Assembly: GCA_008973525.1 (NCBI GenBank) | Contig: WACJ01000047.1 | Coordinates: 1 to 64,000 of the forward strand | Direction: 5' to 3' | From: Stenopsyche tienmushanensis | Lineage: Eukaryota > Arthropoda > Insecta > Trichoptera > Stenopsychidae | Length of the DNA stretch: 64,000 nt | Shown: piece by piece, positions 27,901 through 38,280 of the stretch | How the letters are laid out: each line of letters starts with the position of its first letter | Numbering within the stretch: the first letter of the stretch is position 1 | Notes under the pieces: generated by a model | The model's database searches: none | What the model was told of the DNA's origin: nothing | What the model saw: only the letters and a program-made list of their open reading frames with translations | Translations under genes and position numbers: made by a program

Positions 27901-30461
27901 ATTGCATTTACTCGTGAGCTCTTTAAAGTAAGAGCTCATCAGCACTAAAGTTCAATATTGATGTTGGTAATGAAGCCACATTTAATTCAGACGAACCGGC
28001 TCTTCTATGTAAATTTTATCGCATGAGGAGCTCATTTCAAATAACTAGGTATAATGATTCAATTCACCAAAGATCCTTTCATTCCATAACTTAATTTTCT
28101 GAAATTATTTAAATTCATATCAAAATAAAGAGTCCTTAAATCTTAAATAGATAAATAAAAACTGTATTTAACTTGAATATTCGCGTTTTTTGTTTTATTT
28201 TTAGGGGTAATTACTACAATAGCTCTTAAGAAACTTTCGCTTCGCCAAATTGGCTTATTCGGAGCAATCCTATACACTCTGGGATGGTTTTTCAATAGTT
28301 TTGTTACGAGCATCAATCAAATGATCATCACCTACAGCATCATGTTAAGCATAGGTCAAGGTATATTGATCACGGTAACATTTACAATATTCAACACGTA
28401 CTTCAACGAAAGCAAGCTGACGGTTTTGAGTCTCTGCCAGATTTTCATCGGCTCCGCTGCAATAGTCTTTCCACTCTTCGTCAAGTATTCACTGAATGAA
28501 TATGGCTTCAGGGGAACTGTGATGATCATATCTGCTCTCTTTTCACATACAATATTCGCTGTAGTTTGCTATCATCCAGTCGAATGGCATTCCAAATGGA
28601 AACTGCTCTACAGAACTGTCGTTCAAGGTAATATCATATTGCAACACCATTTCGTATTTGAATGTACAATGCCCGTTTATCGTCCAATTTATTTCAGATG
28701 AAAATACATCGAATAAAATAACAAAAGACATTGAACCAATCGCAAATTTGGAACCCAGCGATGAAGAAATTTATTTGAAAATTACCAATGCAAAATTTAC
28801 TGCTAAAGAGATCGAAAACAAAAGCTCGTTTCTTCATCCAAAGAACGGAGAAACGGTGGAATTCCTGGAGAAGTCACAACAAGAACAAAATAAAGGATTC
28901 ATGTAAGCGACTTTATTTTAATTGATCAATTTAATTCAATAATAGTACTTAAAATAATGTATTCACTAAACGATCATTGGCCATTTTTAATAAATAAATA
29001 AAATTATATATTTGATATTAATAGCCATATAAATATAATAATTTTGATGATATATTTTAATGATTCATCCAAATTTAAATTAAAATAACAATAAGAAAAA
29101 ATAGTTTAAAACCGGAATTTTATGATGGGTGGCTTACTTATTGTAACAACTAGCTTTTTAAGGGCTTTCTTTGTCTTATGGGTATTATAGTCGTCAATTA
29201 CGTAAACAATAACTACAAAAGTCCTCTATCAACTTAAAAAACATTTGCTATGATTTATGTTTCTTATGCATGAACTTCACTCTAGACTCCAAACTTTCGT
29301 AATATATCTATGTTTTATTTTCCGATACAAATAGGAAAATACTAAAGACCTTTACTAAGTTCCTTGACAGCACATCATTAAGACATATTTTTTCTTTGCG
29401 TTTCGATCACTTCTTCTATATCTCAAAATCAAGCTAATCATTTTCAGAAATAACCCTATACATATATTTTTATAAGACCTCAATCCCTTTAGAAACTCGA
29501 AAATAAGTCGTTTTTCATGTTTTTTTAATGGTGATAAAATAATCGTATCATTTTTGATATTATTTTACTACAACTTTAAATTACTAATTTATTTTATTAT
29601 AGCTATAATATATGTTTGTCGTTTTACTTTTCAGGAAAACAATCCTTGATTTCTTTGACTTGACAATACTGAAGGATATTGTGTTAATCAACATTCTCAT
29701 TGGAATGGCGTTGGGGACATTTACAGATTATTCGTTTTACATATTCTTTCCATCATATCTATTCGAGATTGGATTGGGGAAGGTAAATTTGTCAGTCATA
29801 AAATATTATCATTAATTTTAAATTTTATTTAAATTACTTTGTTTACAGTCTGAAGTGGCAACGTCTTTGTCATTGTTGGCAATAACTGATTTAATTGCAA
29901 GGGGATTTTTAGTGGTCTTCAGCAAATTTTATAAAATTCGTAGTCGACATTTATACTTCATCGGAGTGGCCGGATCATCCTTTTTTAGAATTTGTAATTA
30001 TAATTCCATTACCAAAATATTTGAATTCATAACATACCTAATAATTATTTTATATTTATTTTCAGTTTTTCTCCAAAGTGCTTCATATTGGTATGTTTTA
30101 GTGATGACGGCCGCTATGGGATTTTTCAGACCTTTCATAACAATAACTCTTTCGCTAGTCTATGCTGAATATATTCCTGAAAAGTTCACCACCGCATTTG
30201 CAATATATCTGCTCTCATCGGGAGCCGCAAATTTAACTTTGCTGCCAATAATCGGTAATCCATATTCTATATAATCTATCCATATGATATCTGCATTGAA
30301 TATTATAATGCTTTAATATTTTATTTTATACAGGTTATATACGATATAAAACAGAAAGCTTCATCGTTATGTTTTACATCATTGTGCTGTGTTCATTGCC
30401 ATGCCTAATTCCATGGACGATTGAATATTGGTATTTCAAGAACCGAAGAAATTTGCATTAA
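24941..30461 (+). CDS. Monocarboxylate transporter-like protein, SLC16/MCT family (array gene 1)
   Basis: Eight coding exons: 24941-25057, 25470-25596, 28205-28627, 28698-28902, 29635-29782, 29849-29993, 30066-30254, 30334-30461. Joined they give 1482 nt, 493 aa, with all introns GT-AG in phases 0,1,1,2,0,1,1. Predicted plasma-membrane carrier of the major facilitator superfamily with 12 membrane segments: six before and six after a charged cytosolic loop encoded by exon 4 (about residues 223-291). Family marks seen are the YGFRGT stretch ending the first half and the TM8 Asp354...Arg358 pair (DLIAR), which in MCT1 takes part in proton coupling. Oddities: the usual DGGWGW before TM1 is degraded to EKGYAY (24-29), and the TM4-5 motif YFxKR is YFNESK (147-152). 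The substrate cannot be inferred. The ATG lies 2 nt after a good acceptor (ttttcag), so a 5'UTR intron is likely. Polyadenylation signals AATAAA lie at 30462 and 30473. Intron 2 (2.6 kb) is filled with repeats. Confidence 0.9.
25689..26225. repeat. Dispersed MITE-like repeat, copy B, inside intron 2 of array gene 1
   Basis: It starts with TATTTTGCACAT and carries the left-terminal blocks CGTTTCATATATAGACC and GTCCTAAGT (25722-25752). It then follows copy A through the shared interior (about 25890-26105) to a right part resembling 21960-22010 of copy A (gcacctctgtcgtgtaaatt against gtatctctgtcttgtaattt). The far right terminus is eroded. The orientation relative to the host gene is direct, and it lies entirely within the intron. 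Confidence 0.6.
26593..26720 (-). repeat. tRNA-like SINE candidate, minus-strand copy of a head-to-head pair
   Basis: Read on the minus strand from 26720: gaccaagtattgg, an A-box-like stretch, a segment resembling a tRNA-Lys anticodon arm (GGACTCTTAATA, loop CTCTTAA), then GGTTCGGGTTCAAATCC (26657-26673), which resembles an RNA polymerase III B box. A tail with tttcaccgcac and attaatattt follows. The same order of blocks appears on the opposite strand at 26747-26864. It is not a functional tRNA: the stems do not pair. It lies in intron 2 of array gene 1. Confidence 0.5.
26747..26864 (+). repeat. tRNA-like SINE candidate, plus-strand copy of a head-to-head pair
   Basis: It starts gaccgagtattg, has a degenerate middle, then the B-box-like GGTTCGGGCTCAATACC, then gattcaccgcactaatgaa and a tattaatattt tail, matching the minus-strand copy block for block. 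The two 5' ends face each other across 26 bp, so the DNA or its transcript can form a large hairpin. An outer inverted repeat (ggataggattattt at 26401, its complement ending 26919) encloses the pair. Confidence 0.5.
27341..27650. repeat. Dispersed repeat, copy 1, in intron 2 of array gene 1
   Basis: Homologous in the same orientation to 61484-61845. The best conserved blocks are acaaggtcgtct, gcccttcgatacg, tcatcc, ccgctgggtgagcgtt and caaatgaaactcg. GC content is above its surroundings. No open frame of note; it is probably the 3' part of a retroelement or a SINE. Confidence 0.65.
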
Positions 30462-33335
30462 AATAAAATTGGAATAAATATTGAGAAAAACATTGAGATT
30501 CTCTATGCATGTTCATATTGGACATATCAAGAGAAAAGCTATATTTTTATTATAGCCATGGAATATTCGACGAAGAATAGAAAGCTGAAAAGTTGAACAT
30601 TCTTTAAGAAAGAAACCTTGATATAACAATTTATTATCAACTAAGTTACCCGTATTGTTTCTCACGTCAGATAATAGGGATTTCCTATCAATTTCCTCAA
30701 AGCTCCCTAATCCTGCGTATAAGGACGACAGTTCTATCTTATACGTTATCTATGCCTAGGTGATTGATAGTAATCTGAAAATAAATCAGATACACATAAT
30801 GTATATTAGACGTTATAGGAAGGGAACTTTAATTTGATTTAAAATATTTAATTTTGCACAATAAAACATTTTTTGCAAATCTGTTTTCAAATTGTCCTTC
30901 ATACAAAAATAATTTCCAATGTTAAATAAAGATGTCGTTAATCAAACTTTATAACAATCGTTAAGCAATTTTTAAATTTATTGTTAAATGAGAAATTTTG
31001 AGATATTCATAAGTTTAAGTAGATTTCATAAAAGTTTTTTTTCATTTCAAATTAAAACAACATCTAAATAGAAATACATCATAGATCCATATAAATTAAT
31101 GTATAAATTCGAAATATTTAGAAGTCTAACAGAAGCATAGAATGGTAATCTCTTATGGCTCATATTAAAAGTATTTACAGAAATATGTCACCAGGCAAAA
31201 AATCAAAATTTATTTCAAAAGCTTAAATTTAGAAGTACAAACTTAAAAGGTGTACCCAGATCAAGAAGAGCTTCAAATTTCAACACTGATTGAATATAGA
31301 ATTTGGAATGAATATTTCACGTCAATTCTTCAAAAAAATATTACAAAAACTCTGTAAGTTTCAATGCAGAAGAATTTTAAACGTATTGATAAAATAAATA
31401 AAATGGCCTAGACACCACACAAATTATATTACAAATTAGATTCAAATTCACTCATTCCATTCTATAAGTATTTTGTGTGCTTGTTAAATTATGCGAGATT
31501 GTCCACTTAAGATAACTCAATTCCAGAAAATAAATATTGTAATATTTATGTAAGGGACGAGAATGCTGGGTGCAGCCCTACAACCACAACCCCTCCCTAC
31601 GCTTACATTTCCAAACGGCCCCTTTAAGTCCGTTCACTATCGATTTGTTGAAGAAGTCCGTATAGGAAAGAGATAGGGTAGACAAAAACTTGACTATTGG
31701 CTCTAGGTCTTTATTATTGTGCCAAGATGAAGATCACAGCTACAAGATTGGGAAGACCAAGTCTTTCGCGGCCAAGACTATCGGTCTGCCTCCAAGACTT
31801 TATCTGAAGACTCGCTCAAAACTGACATGACTAAGACTAAACTAACTTAAACGCACAACCTAGGCTGTTTTCAAAACTTAACATCCATTCTGAAATTACA
31901 TAAAATTACGCATCCGCTCTTGGGAATGTTCGATTGACATAACACAGCACTCAATAAGTTCGTAGGATTTTTTCCGTTTTAAACTTTTTTCATATGAGTA
32001 TACATAATATATAAACGCCCGCAGGGCAATCACTATAATGATGATAAAAAAATTACATTGCTTTCGCATTACTTTTCTATTCGCATTGTACAAAATATTG
32101 TCTTTGATTTCAGTTGTAAAAGGTTGACGCAGTCTTACAAAATAAAATACTGAATGGTATTCTATAAATATTTCTGATTTTTTCCTTCTCATGTCCTGTA
32201 AATATTACGACCCTTCTGATCTCCAAATATTTACATTCACTGCCTTATTTTTATTTGTGGAGTGCTCCCTGCTAGCGTGGGAGTCATCCCGTACTTTCTC
32301 GTCTTCGATTTAGAACGCGTTTCAATGATGAAGATAATCAGTTTCACCCTTCGTAAAACCCAAAAAAAAAAGTCTCCGGAAGGTAAAAATAACTTTAAAG
32401 AAGAATCGGCATAAACGTCTCCCATCGCTTAAATTTATCACATAAAATACGATGCTGCATAAATCTGCTCCTCATCTGCAAGTGTAGAAATATACCTTGA
32501 CTGACAAAGAGAATCACTGAATAAATGTTTTAGATTACCGAGTGTATCAAAATAGGTCGAGAATGTGTGAAGAACTTTATGCATTCTTAGAAATTCAACA
32601 CTGCAATATATGGTATGAACAGTCCATGTTTTATTTATGTGAATATTCTGAACCTTTGTTTCAAAATTCTCTCTGAAAGTAGCTTTCGGACGAAGACAAG
32701 AAATTTGTATGTACAATGTACAACTATAATATAGGTCAGCATACCTTTCCCAAAATTATTACGGTAAGTTTGAAACAATATCATTCCATCCAATTTGAGT
32801 ATCCATGGAAGAAAGGATTAATTCTGGAGATTTAACAGATAAGTAGATAAAATATCTGATATAAGAATAAGTACATAATTATTATACATATCAACATATA
32901 GCTTGAAAAGTATACTAATAATCGCTTTCTTTTAATTCAAACTTTTTCAATGTCCAAATCGACTTTGTAGGGTGTTTTTAAAAGATGATGAAATATAATA
33001 TTTACGATTTTTTAAGCGATAAATAAAGAAATTCATTTTAATTAAAGAATTTTATTAAGTAAAACCGTTTGGCTACGTCGTGAATGCTTTCCTATCTAGC
33101 TAACGTCCACTGAATTAATATTTGGTTAAAAACACTCATAAATAATAAAGAGTTCCATAGCTCACGTGCATAACAGCATAGGAAAATAACAAAAGTTCAG
33201 ATACGTAGGCTTAGTGTTGCATAGCCATGACAAATATATGCTTTAGGTGTAATGCTAACCTAAATAAAATCACATTTAATGTAGTACTTTTAATGTGTGC
33301 ACGTATGATTTAATTAACTGTACAAATTTCAAAAA
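30462..33335. other. Intergenic stretch between array genes 1 and 2
   Basis: It opens with the 3' end of gene 1. A GC-richer block at about 31555-31860 (CCTACAACCACAACCCCTCC near its start, several AAGACT/AAGACC repeats near its end) looks like inserted sequence of unknown type. Frames at 31896-32192 and 32438-32716 (minus) have no recognisable product. No leftover transporter exons were seen. Confidence 0.4.
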
Positions 33336-36300
33336 ATGGCTATGAATAAGTGCAAAAAAGATTCCATAAATAGAAAAGAGTTTGTATATGTGCCTAAAGA
33401 AAATGGATACAGTTACATAGTATGCGTGGCTTTCACCATTATGCTCGTGAGTATTTTCTAAATAATTTACATCTTTATTTGATGATTGTAATGCGATGTT
33501 AATTGTAAATTTTTAAGCTGACATGTTATGCACCCCTGAACTCTTTCGGCATACTGTACAAAAGATTTATAGACGAGGAAAGCCGAGGAATAAGAGGCAT
33601 TACCCTATTTTCTGGAATATCATCAATCATAGTATCTTTCTCGGGTATGGAAACCCAATCCAAATTATGAAACTTATTTTTGGATATGATCGAGTTTCCA
33701 AAATATTAATCAACTAATTCATTATACATCACAAGACCACCTTCAATGTTTAACCTCAAGTTATTTATTTAGGAATTTTTGCGAGCGCAGCGCTAAAGAA
33801 ATTTTCCCTGCGCAAATTGGCAATATTCGGGGCAATATTTTATAGTCTCGGATGCTTTTTGACAACCTTCGTGAATGACGCTTACCAAATGATACTCACG
33901 TTCAGTCTCATCCAAGGGATGGGTTTGGGTACTTTGACTACCGTTTCTTATACTTGCTTCAATAAACATTTCATTCAGAAAAAAGTGATGCTAATGAGCT
34001 GGTGTCAAGTGGTGAAAGGCTTTGGAAGTATGGCACATCCCTTATTTCTGAGTTTTATTCAACGGGAATATGGAGATAGAGGAGCTTTTTTAATTATCTC
34101 TGCAATGTCTTTCCATACTATATTTGCAGCGATTGCTATGCATCCTGTCGATTGGTATGCAGAAAAAAAATATTTATACAGTGTTATACCCCAAGGTTAG
34201 TATTTTATATTTTTTTAAACTTTTATATAAAAATACCTTGTATTTGTTAAAATACGCCAAGCTAAGTGTTACCAATTTAAAAAGGCGATACAAACAACGA
34301 TTATGCTGAAAACTTTGGTAGCCCAAATTCGGCATTTATTTCAGAAAATATATTTTAAAAAATCCACAAAATAATTTAAATATAACAGAAGGCAATGTAT
34401 TCACTATTTTGCATCAATATTAGTACATTAGAAAGCTCTATTCGAAGCGGGGTACCGCGTTTGATGCCCAAAGCAACCAAAAACGCAAATGCCTTCTAGT
34501 AAGGCTTTGGCTTCCGTATTTTAGAATTATTCATCGATTACTTTAAGAGAGAAAAACTATCAACACTATATATTATATGATAATATTGGTGCGTTTTACG
34601 GAAGAAACTACCCGAAATAAAGAAGAAAAATCTGCTCTTTCACCTAGAAAATGCACTGTGTCACAAGTCAATCGCAATGAATTGTTTCCTCATCTTCCGT
34701 ATTCTCCAGATCTAGCTCCCAACGACTGCTACGAGTTGGCAAATCCAAAAAGTATGCTCCAGGGAAAAAAGATTTGACTCCAACGTAGAAGTAATTGCCG
34801 ACACTGAAACCTAAAAGTAATATCCCGAAAGTAAGTGTACTGTAACAATAACGGGTTGTAGTTTTTTGTATTTAAGGATTGACCATACTAAATAGCAGAG
34901 GGGGATCTCTTAAAAAAAGCGAGCATAGCAGAAATACAGTAGTACGTAAATTCACGTGGTGGTGTCTAGTTACGTGAAAGATGTGGGTAAGAATGTGCGA
35001 ACGGGTCAATAGAGCTCACGAGTTTCTTGCGCGACTTGAATTGGAAGATGAGGATTTTCTGAGCTTTATTGTGACTGGAGATAAAAAATGGGTGGCTCAT
35101 TACAAGTCTGAATCAACAAGATAGTCTCCACAGTGGTGCTAACACCGATTCCTCATCTACCAAAAAAATTCAAAACCACAATTTCGGGCAAAAAAAACAT
35201 GGCCTCAGTGTTTTTGTGATCGAAAAGGCATAATTTTGGTACATCATCATTCGAATTTCTGCTTCAAGGGTATTGTTTTTTGCACGACAACGCCTTTGGA
35301 CTTATTTGGTTGGGATGTTTTGGGATTTTTATATGGTTATTATCGTTTATATACAGATATTATTGGCACTTAGCTTGGTTGGGGCCTATTCATATTTCTT
35401 GTAAAATATCATTACTATTAACATATCATAACTATTTTGTGCTCAAAAATAAATTAAATTGATATGAAGATACAATTCATAACACATATGCTATGAAATT
35501 AATTAAGTAGCTAATATAATCAGAAATTCTCTGAAGCTATGCTTGAATATAATCCACTATTGAATTTACACAAATGGATATGCAATTTAAATGTATGATT
35601 TTTGATCAAATATATGATTTTGCATTGATATGTTTCTATATAAATCAGTTGATGATACCAAAAATATTTCAATGAAAGAAGGAATAAAATACCAGGGTAT
35701 ATCTGAGAAAATTTCAGTTGACACCTCAAAGGACACGAAGAAAAATGTCGATGATGAGAAAATCCATGATGAAATTGGTGCATGGTAAATATGCGCCATG
35801 ATGAAATATTATCGTATGCTTAAATAATTTGATTAATAAAATTATCATTTTTAGGAAAAAAATTATCAGAATTTTCGATTTAGATCTTTTGTCTGATATA
35901 TATTTCGTGAATATCATAACTGGTATTTCAATCATGCTCTTCACAGATGCTGCCTTTCTCTCAATTTTCCCCTTTTATCTGTACTCCATTAATTTAAATG
36001 AGGTGAATATTTGCATAGTTTTAATGATAAAAATGAAATAATCATTGGCTGATAAAAGTTTTATTTAGTCCCAAGTGGCGACTTGCGTGGCAGTTTTGGG
36101 TGGTGGTGATATGGTAGGGAGATTATGCTTGGCGATCATCAGCAAATATATCAAATTGGAAAGCAGAAATATCTTCTTCGTTGGTATAATCGGAACAACC
36201 ATCATGAGACTTGGTGAGTATTAAATGGTGTGTAGTAATAAAGAAAAGTATTGTTTTATTAAAATTAATTTAATGATTATTTTCAGTATTCATTGAGTGC

Positions 36301-36693
36301 TCTTGTTTTACAAGTTTGATCATTGTTATCAGTATTTTGGGTATTCTAAAAGGAACATTTATATGCTGTCCGCTGATTTATTCCGAGTATAATCCCGAAA
36401 AATTTTCTGCAGCCTTTTCCCTCGGGGTTCTTCTTACTGCGTGGATTTGCACTTTTTTCATCCCCATGTTGGGTAGGCCGTTACTCTAAGCCAATATTCT
36501 ATATTTATATATATTTTATACTTATTTGTTTATATTTTCAACAGGATTTGTCCGCGATTATGCCGGTAGTTATTTGCTCATATTCTTTTTATTAGCAATA
36601 ATACCGATTGTGCCTATATCTCTATGGGGAATAGAATTTATATACCTTAAACGAAAACAATCTAAAGCAAAATCTAGATCAAATAGTGTTTAA
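33336..36693 (+). CDS. Monocarboxylate transporter-like protein, SLC16/MCT family (array gene 2)
   Basis: Eight coding exons: 33336-33446, 33518-33644, 33773-34195, 35649-35784, 35855-36002, 36069-36213, 36287-36472, 36545-36693. Together 1425 nt, 474 aa, with the same phases (0,1,1,2,0,1,1) as its neighbours. Exon 3 is 423 nt, identical in length to gene 1, so these two look like the closer pair. The product is a 12-segment carrier; exon 2 carries NSFGILYKR at the end of TM1, exon 3 has YGDRGA at the end of the first half, and exon 6 has Asp329-Met-Val-Gly-Arg333, the TM8 pair important in MCT1. The TM1 signature is degraded to ENGYSY (22-27), while the TM4-5 site keeps basic residues (HFIQKKV). 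Exon 4 (45 aa of loop) is the least certain: its acceptor after taaatcag is chosen for frame and consensus. Intron 3 (1.45 kb) contains a mariner relic. AATAAA follows the stop at 36700 and 36705. Confidence 0.9.
34560..35300 (+). pseudogene. Scrambled mariner-family transposase relic in intron 3 of array gene 2
   Basis: Two pieces of a mariner transposase lie here in the wrong order. The C-terminal piece comes first (34577-34777) and contains ELFPHLPYSPDLAPND, the conserved motif with the third catalytic Asp. The central piece follows (about 34985-35290): ERVNRAHEFLARLELEDEDF, then FIVTGDKKWVAHY with the first catalytic Asp, then RKGIILV, then LHDNA (the second Asp, after a frameshift). Stops and frameshifts interrupt it (TAG and TAA in the central piece). 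No terminal repeats were found. It is either a rearranged element or two broken copies. It has no coding role. Confidence 0.8.
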
Positions 36694-36873
36694 TATTTCA
36701 ATAAAATAAATATTCAATCTGTGAGCAATTAAATTTATTTATCTAAATTTGCCCAATATTTTTTGGACTTCAATTGAATTTTTGTAATATAAATTTTTAC
36801 ATTGTGTTAATTTTATTTTGAATTATACGCTCATAGAATTTAGGGCATATCTTCTTCCATTATTCATTTATAC

Positions 36874-36909
36874 AACTCTAATGAAATTAATATTAATTTC
36901 ATTAGAGTT
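36874..36909. repeat. Perfect 36-bp palindrome without spacer
   Basis: The left half is AACTCTAATGAAATTAAT and the right half is its exact reverse complement. It lies 181 bp after the stop codon of array gene 2 and about 165 bp beyond its AATAAA signals. It could extrude as a cruciform or be a scar of a transposon end; no function is assignable. Confidence 0.9.
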
Positions 36910-37578
36910 TATTGGTATTACGCACAAAAATTAACAAACACATTTATTTCGATTCAACGAGTTTCTGAGAGCAATGATGTCGTCATCTGGCTTGATGACT
37001 GAATCTTGAATATAGGTGATCTTAGATAGGTAATTTAAGAATAATTTATACCATTAAAAAAAAAACAAACTTAATATTCATTAAGAAAAAAGACATAATC
37101 CGTAGAAAATAAATTAAGTTTACGCAAAATTGATTAAATACATAAAACTTACATTGAAAGGTTTACATAAGCCTACTTCAATCTAATGAATAGAGATTTC
37201 TTCTTCAAGTTTTCGAGGCCCTTATTTAAATATCCACTAAAAGCCTTCCCAGACTTGAGAACGGCGGTAAAAACTATACGCCTCGAAGGAAACCATCTAT
37301 GAGATTCGTTTTGCTAAAAAATATATTACCTCAAACGTATTCGTATAAGAACACTCGAGATGCTCATATCTTTATTATATATATTTATTTGTCATCTTAT
37401 AACATGTTGATAAATATTTGTGCAGTGTTCAGATACAGGTACTTGTAGTAGTAATTGGAATTATGCAATCCTCGTATAAGAGCACTGATTACCACTTTGA
37501 CATAGTTTTCATATAGTCATTTGTAGATTCCAAAATGGGGTCGCTGATCATTATTTTTAATAGATAGATTATACAGAA

Positions 37579-37800
37579 TATTTTGCATATAGACCCATAT
37601 TTTTTTTTGGGAAATTAAAGGGGTTATTTGCTAGGTTTCACATTTAAGCGCTATGCTCTAAGTGTCAGAGTTGTCGAAATAGATTTTTTTAAAAGTGATA
37701 CTTTGGGTATTTGTTTTAAATGTTGACACTTAGGACAAGGAGCCTATATATGAAACGTAGAAAATGAGCCCCAAAATCTGATATCATACTGATCTCCTTT
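37579..37800. repeat. Short MITE-like copy C of the dispersed family
   Basis: The left arm (37579-37675) reads ATTTTGCATAT, then ggttatttgctaggtttcac, then ctctaagtgtcag. The right arm (about 37725-37795) is its imperfect inverse: tgacacttaggac, then tatgaaacgtag, then a patch ending gccccaaaa. Only about 50 bp separates the arms, so this copy is mostly terminal repeats. The same ends are found on copies A and B. Confidence 0.6.
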
Positions 37801-38280
37801 CAATATTTTTTCTTTCTGTCTCAATTTCCATTTTAAGATCCTTATGGATGTCATTACCACGGGCGTTCCAGTAATTCTGACATATCCTTGTATATACACG
37901 TTAATATATGAGTCACATTTGGTCAAATATATTGATAAGCGATGATTAATGAAGTTTAATTACAATGAATTTTGGCTTTTTTATGTCAAGTTTTACTAGA
38001 TAACTAATGTTTATTCTTAAACACTATACAAATGAACGCACATAAATCATACCACAAACTGGATTTAACAAAGCAAATTCTAAGATAACCGTTTTTTTGT
38101 AAATTCACCCTCAAACATAAAACCCAGATCTTCACGATCACCATGTTTATTTATTATAGTCTGTTGATAAAGATAATTCTGTTAATACTTCAAAGCAGAC
38201 TTTCAGTATAACATTGTCTGTACATCCCGATAGAAGTAAAAGAGCACATTTGTTTGTATGCATAATTATTACAATACGAA

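Larger units (their letters stand above)
36694..38280. other. Intergenic stretch between array genes 2 and 3
   Basis: It contains the 3' end of gene 2, a 36-bp perfect palindrome (36874-36909) and repeat copy C (about 37579-37800). It has no open frame with a recognisable product; that at 37744-37926 lies on repeat sequence. Confidence 0.45.

Noticed and set aside
31555..31860. A possible solo LTR of a retrotransposon
   Set aside because: GC-rich and apparently foreign, but no TG...CA termini with matching target duplications could be found.
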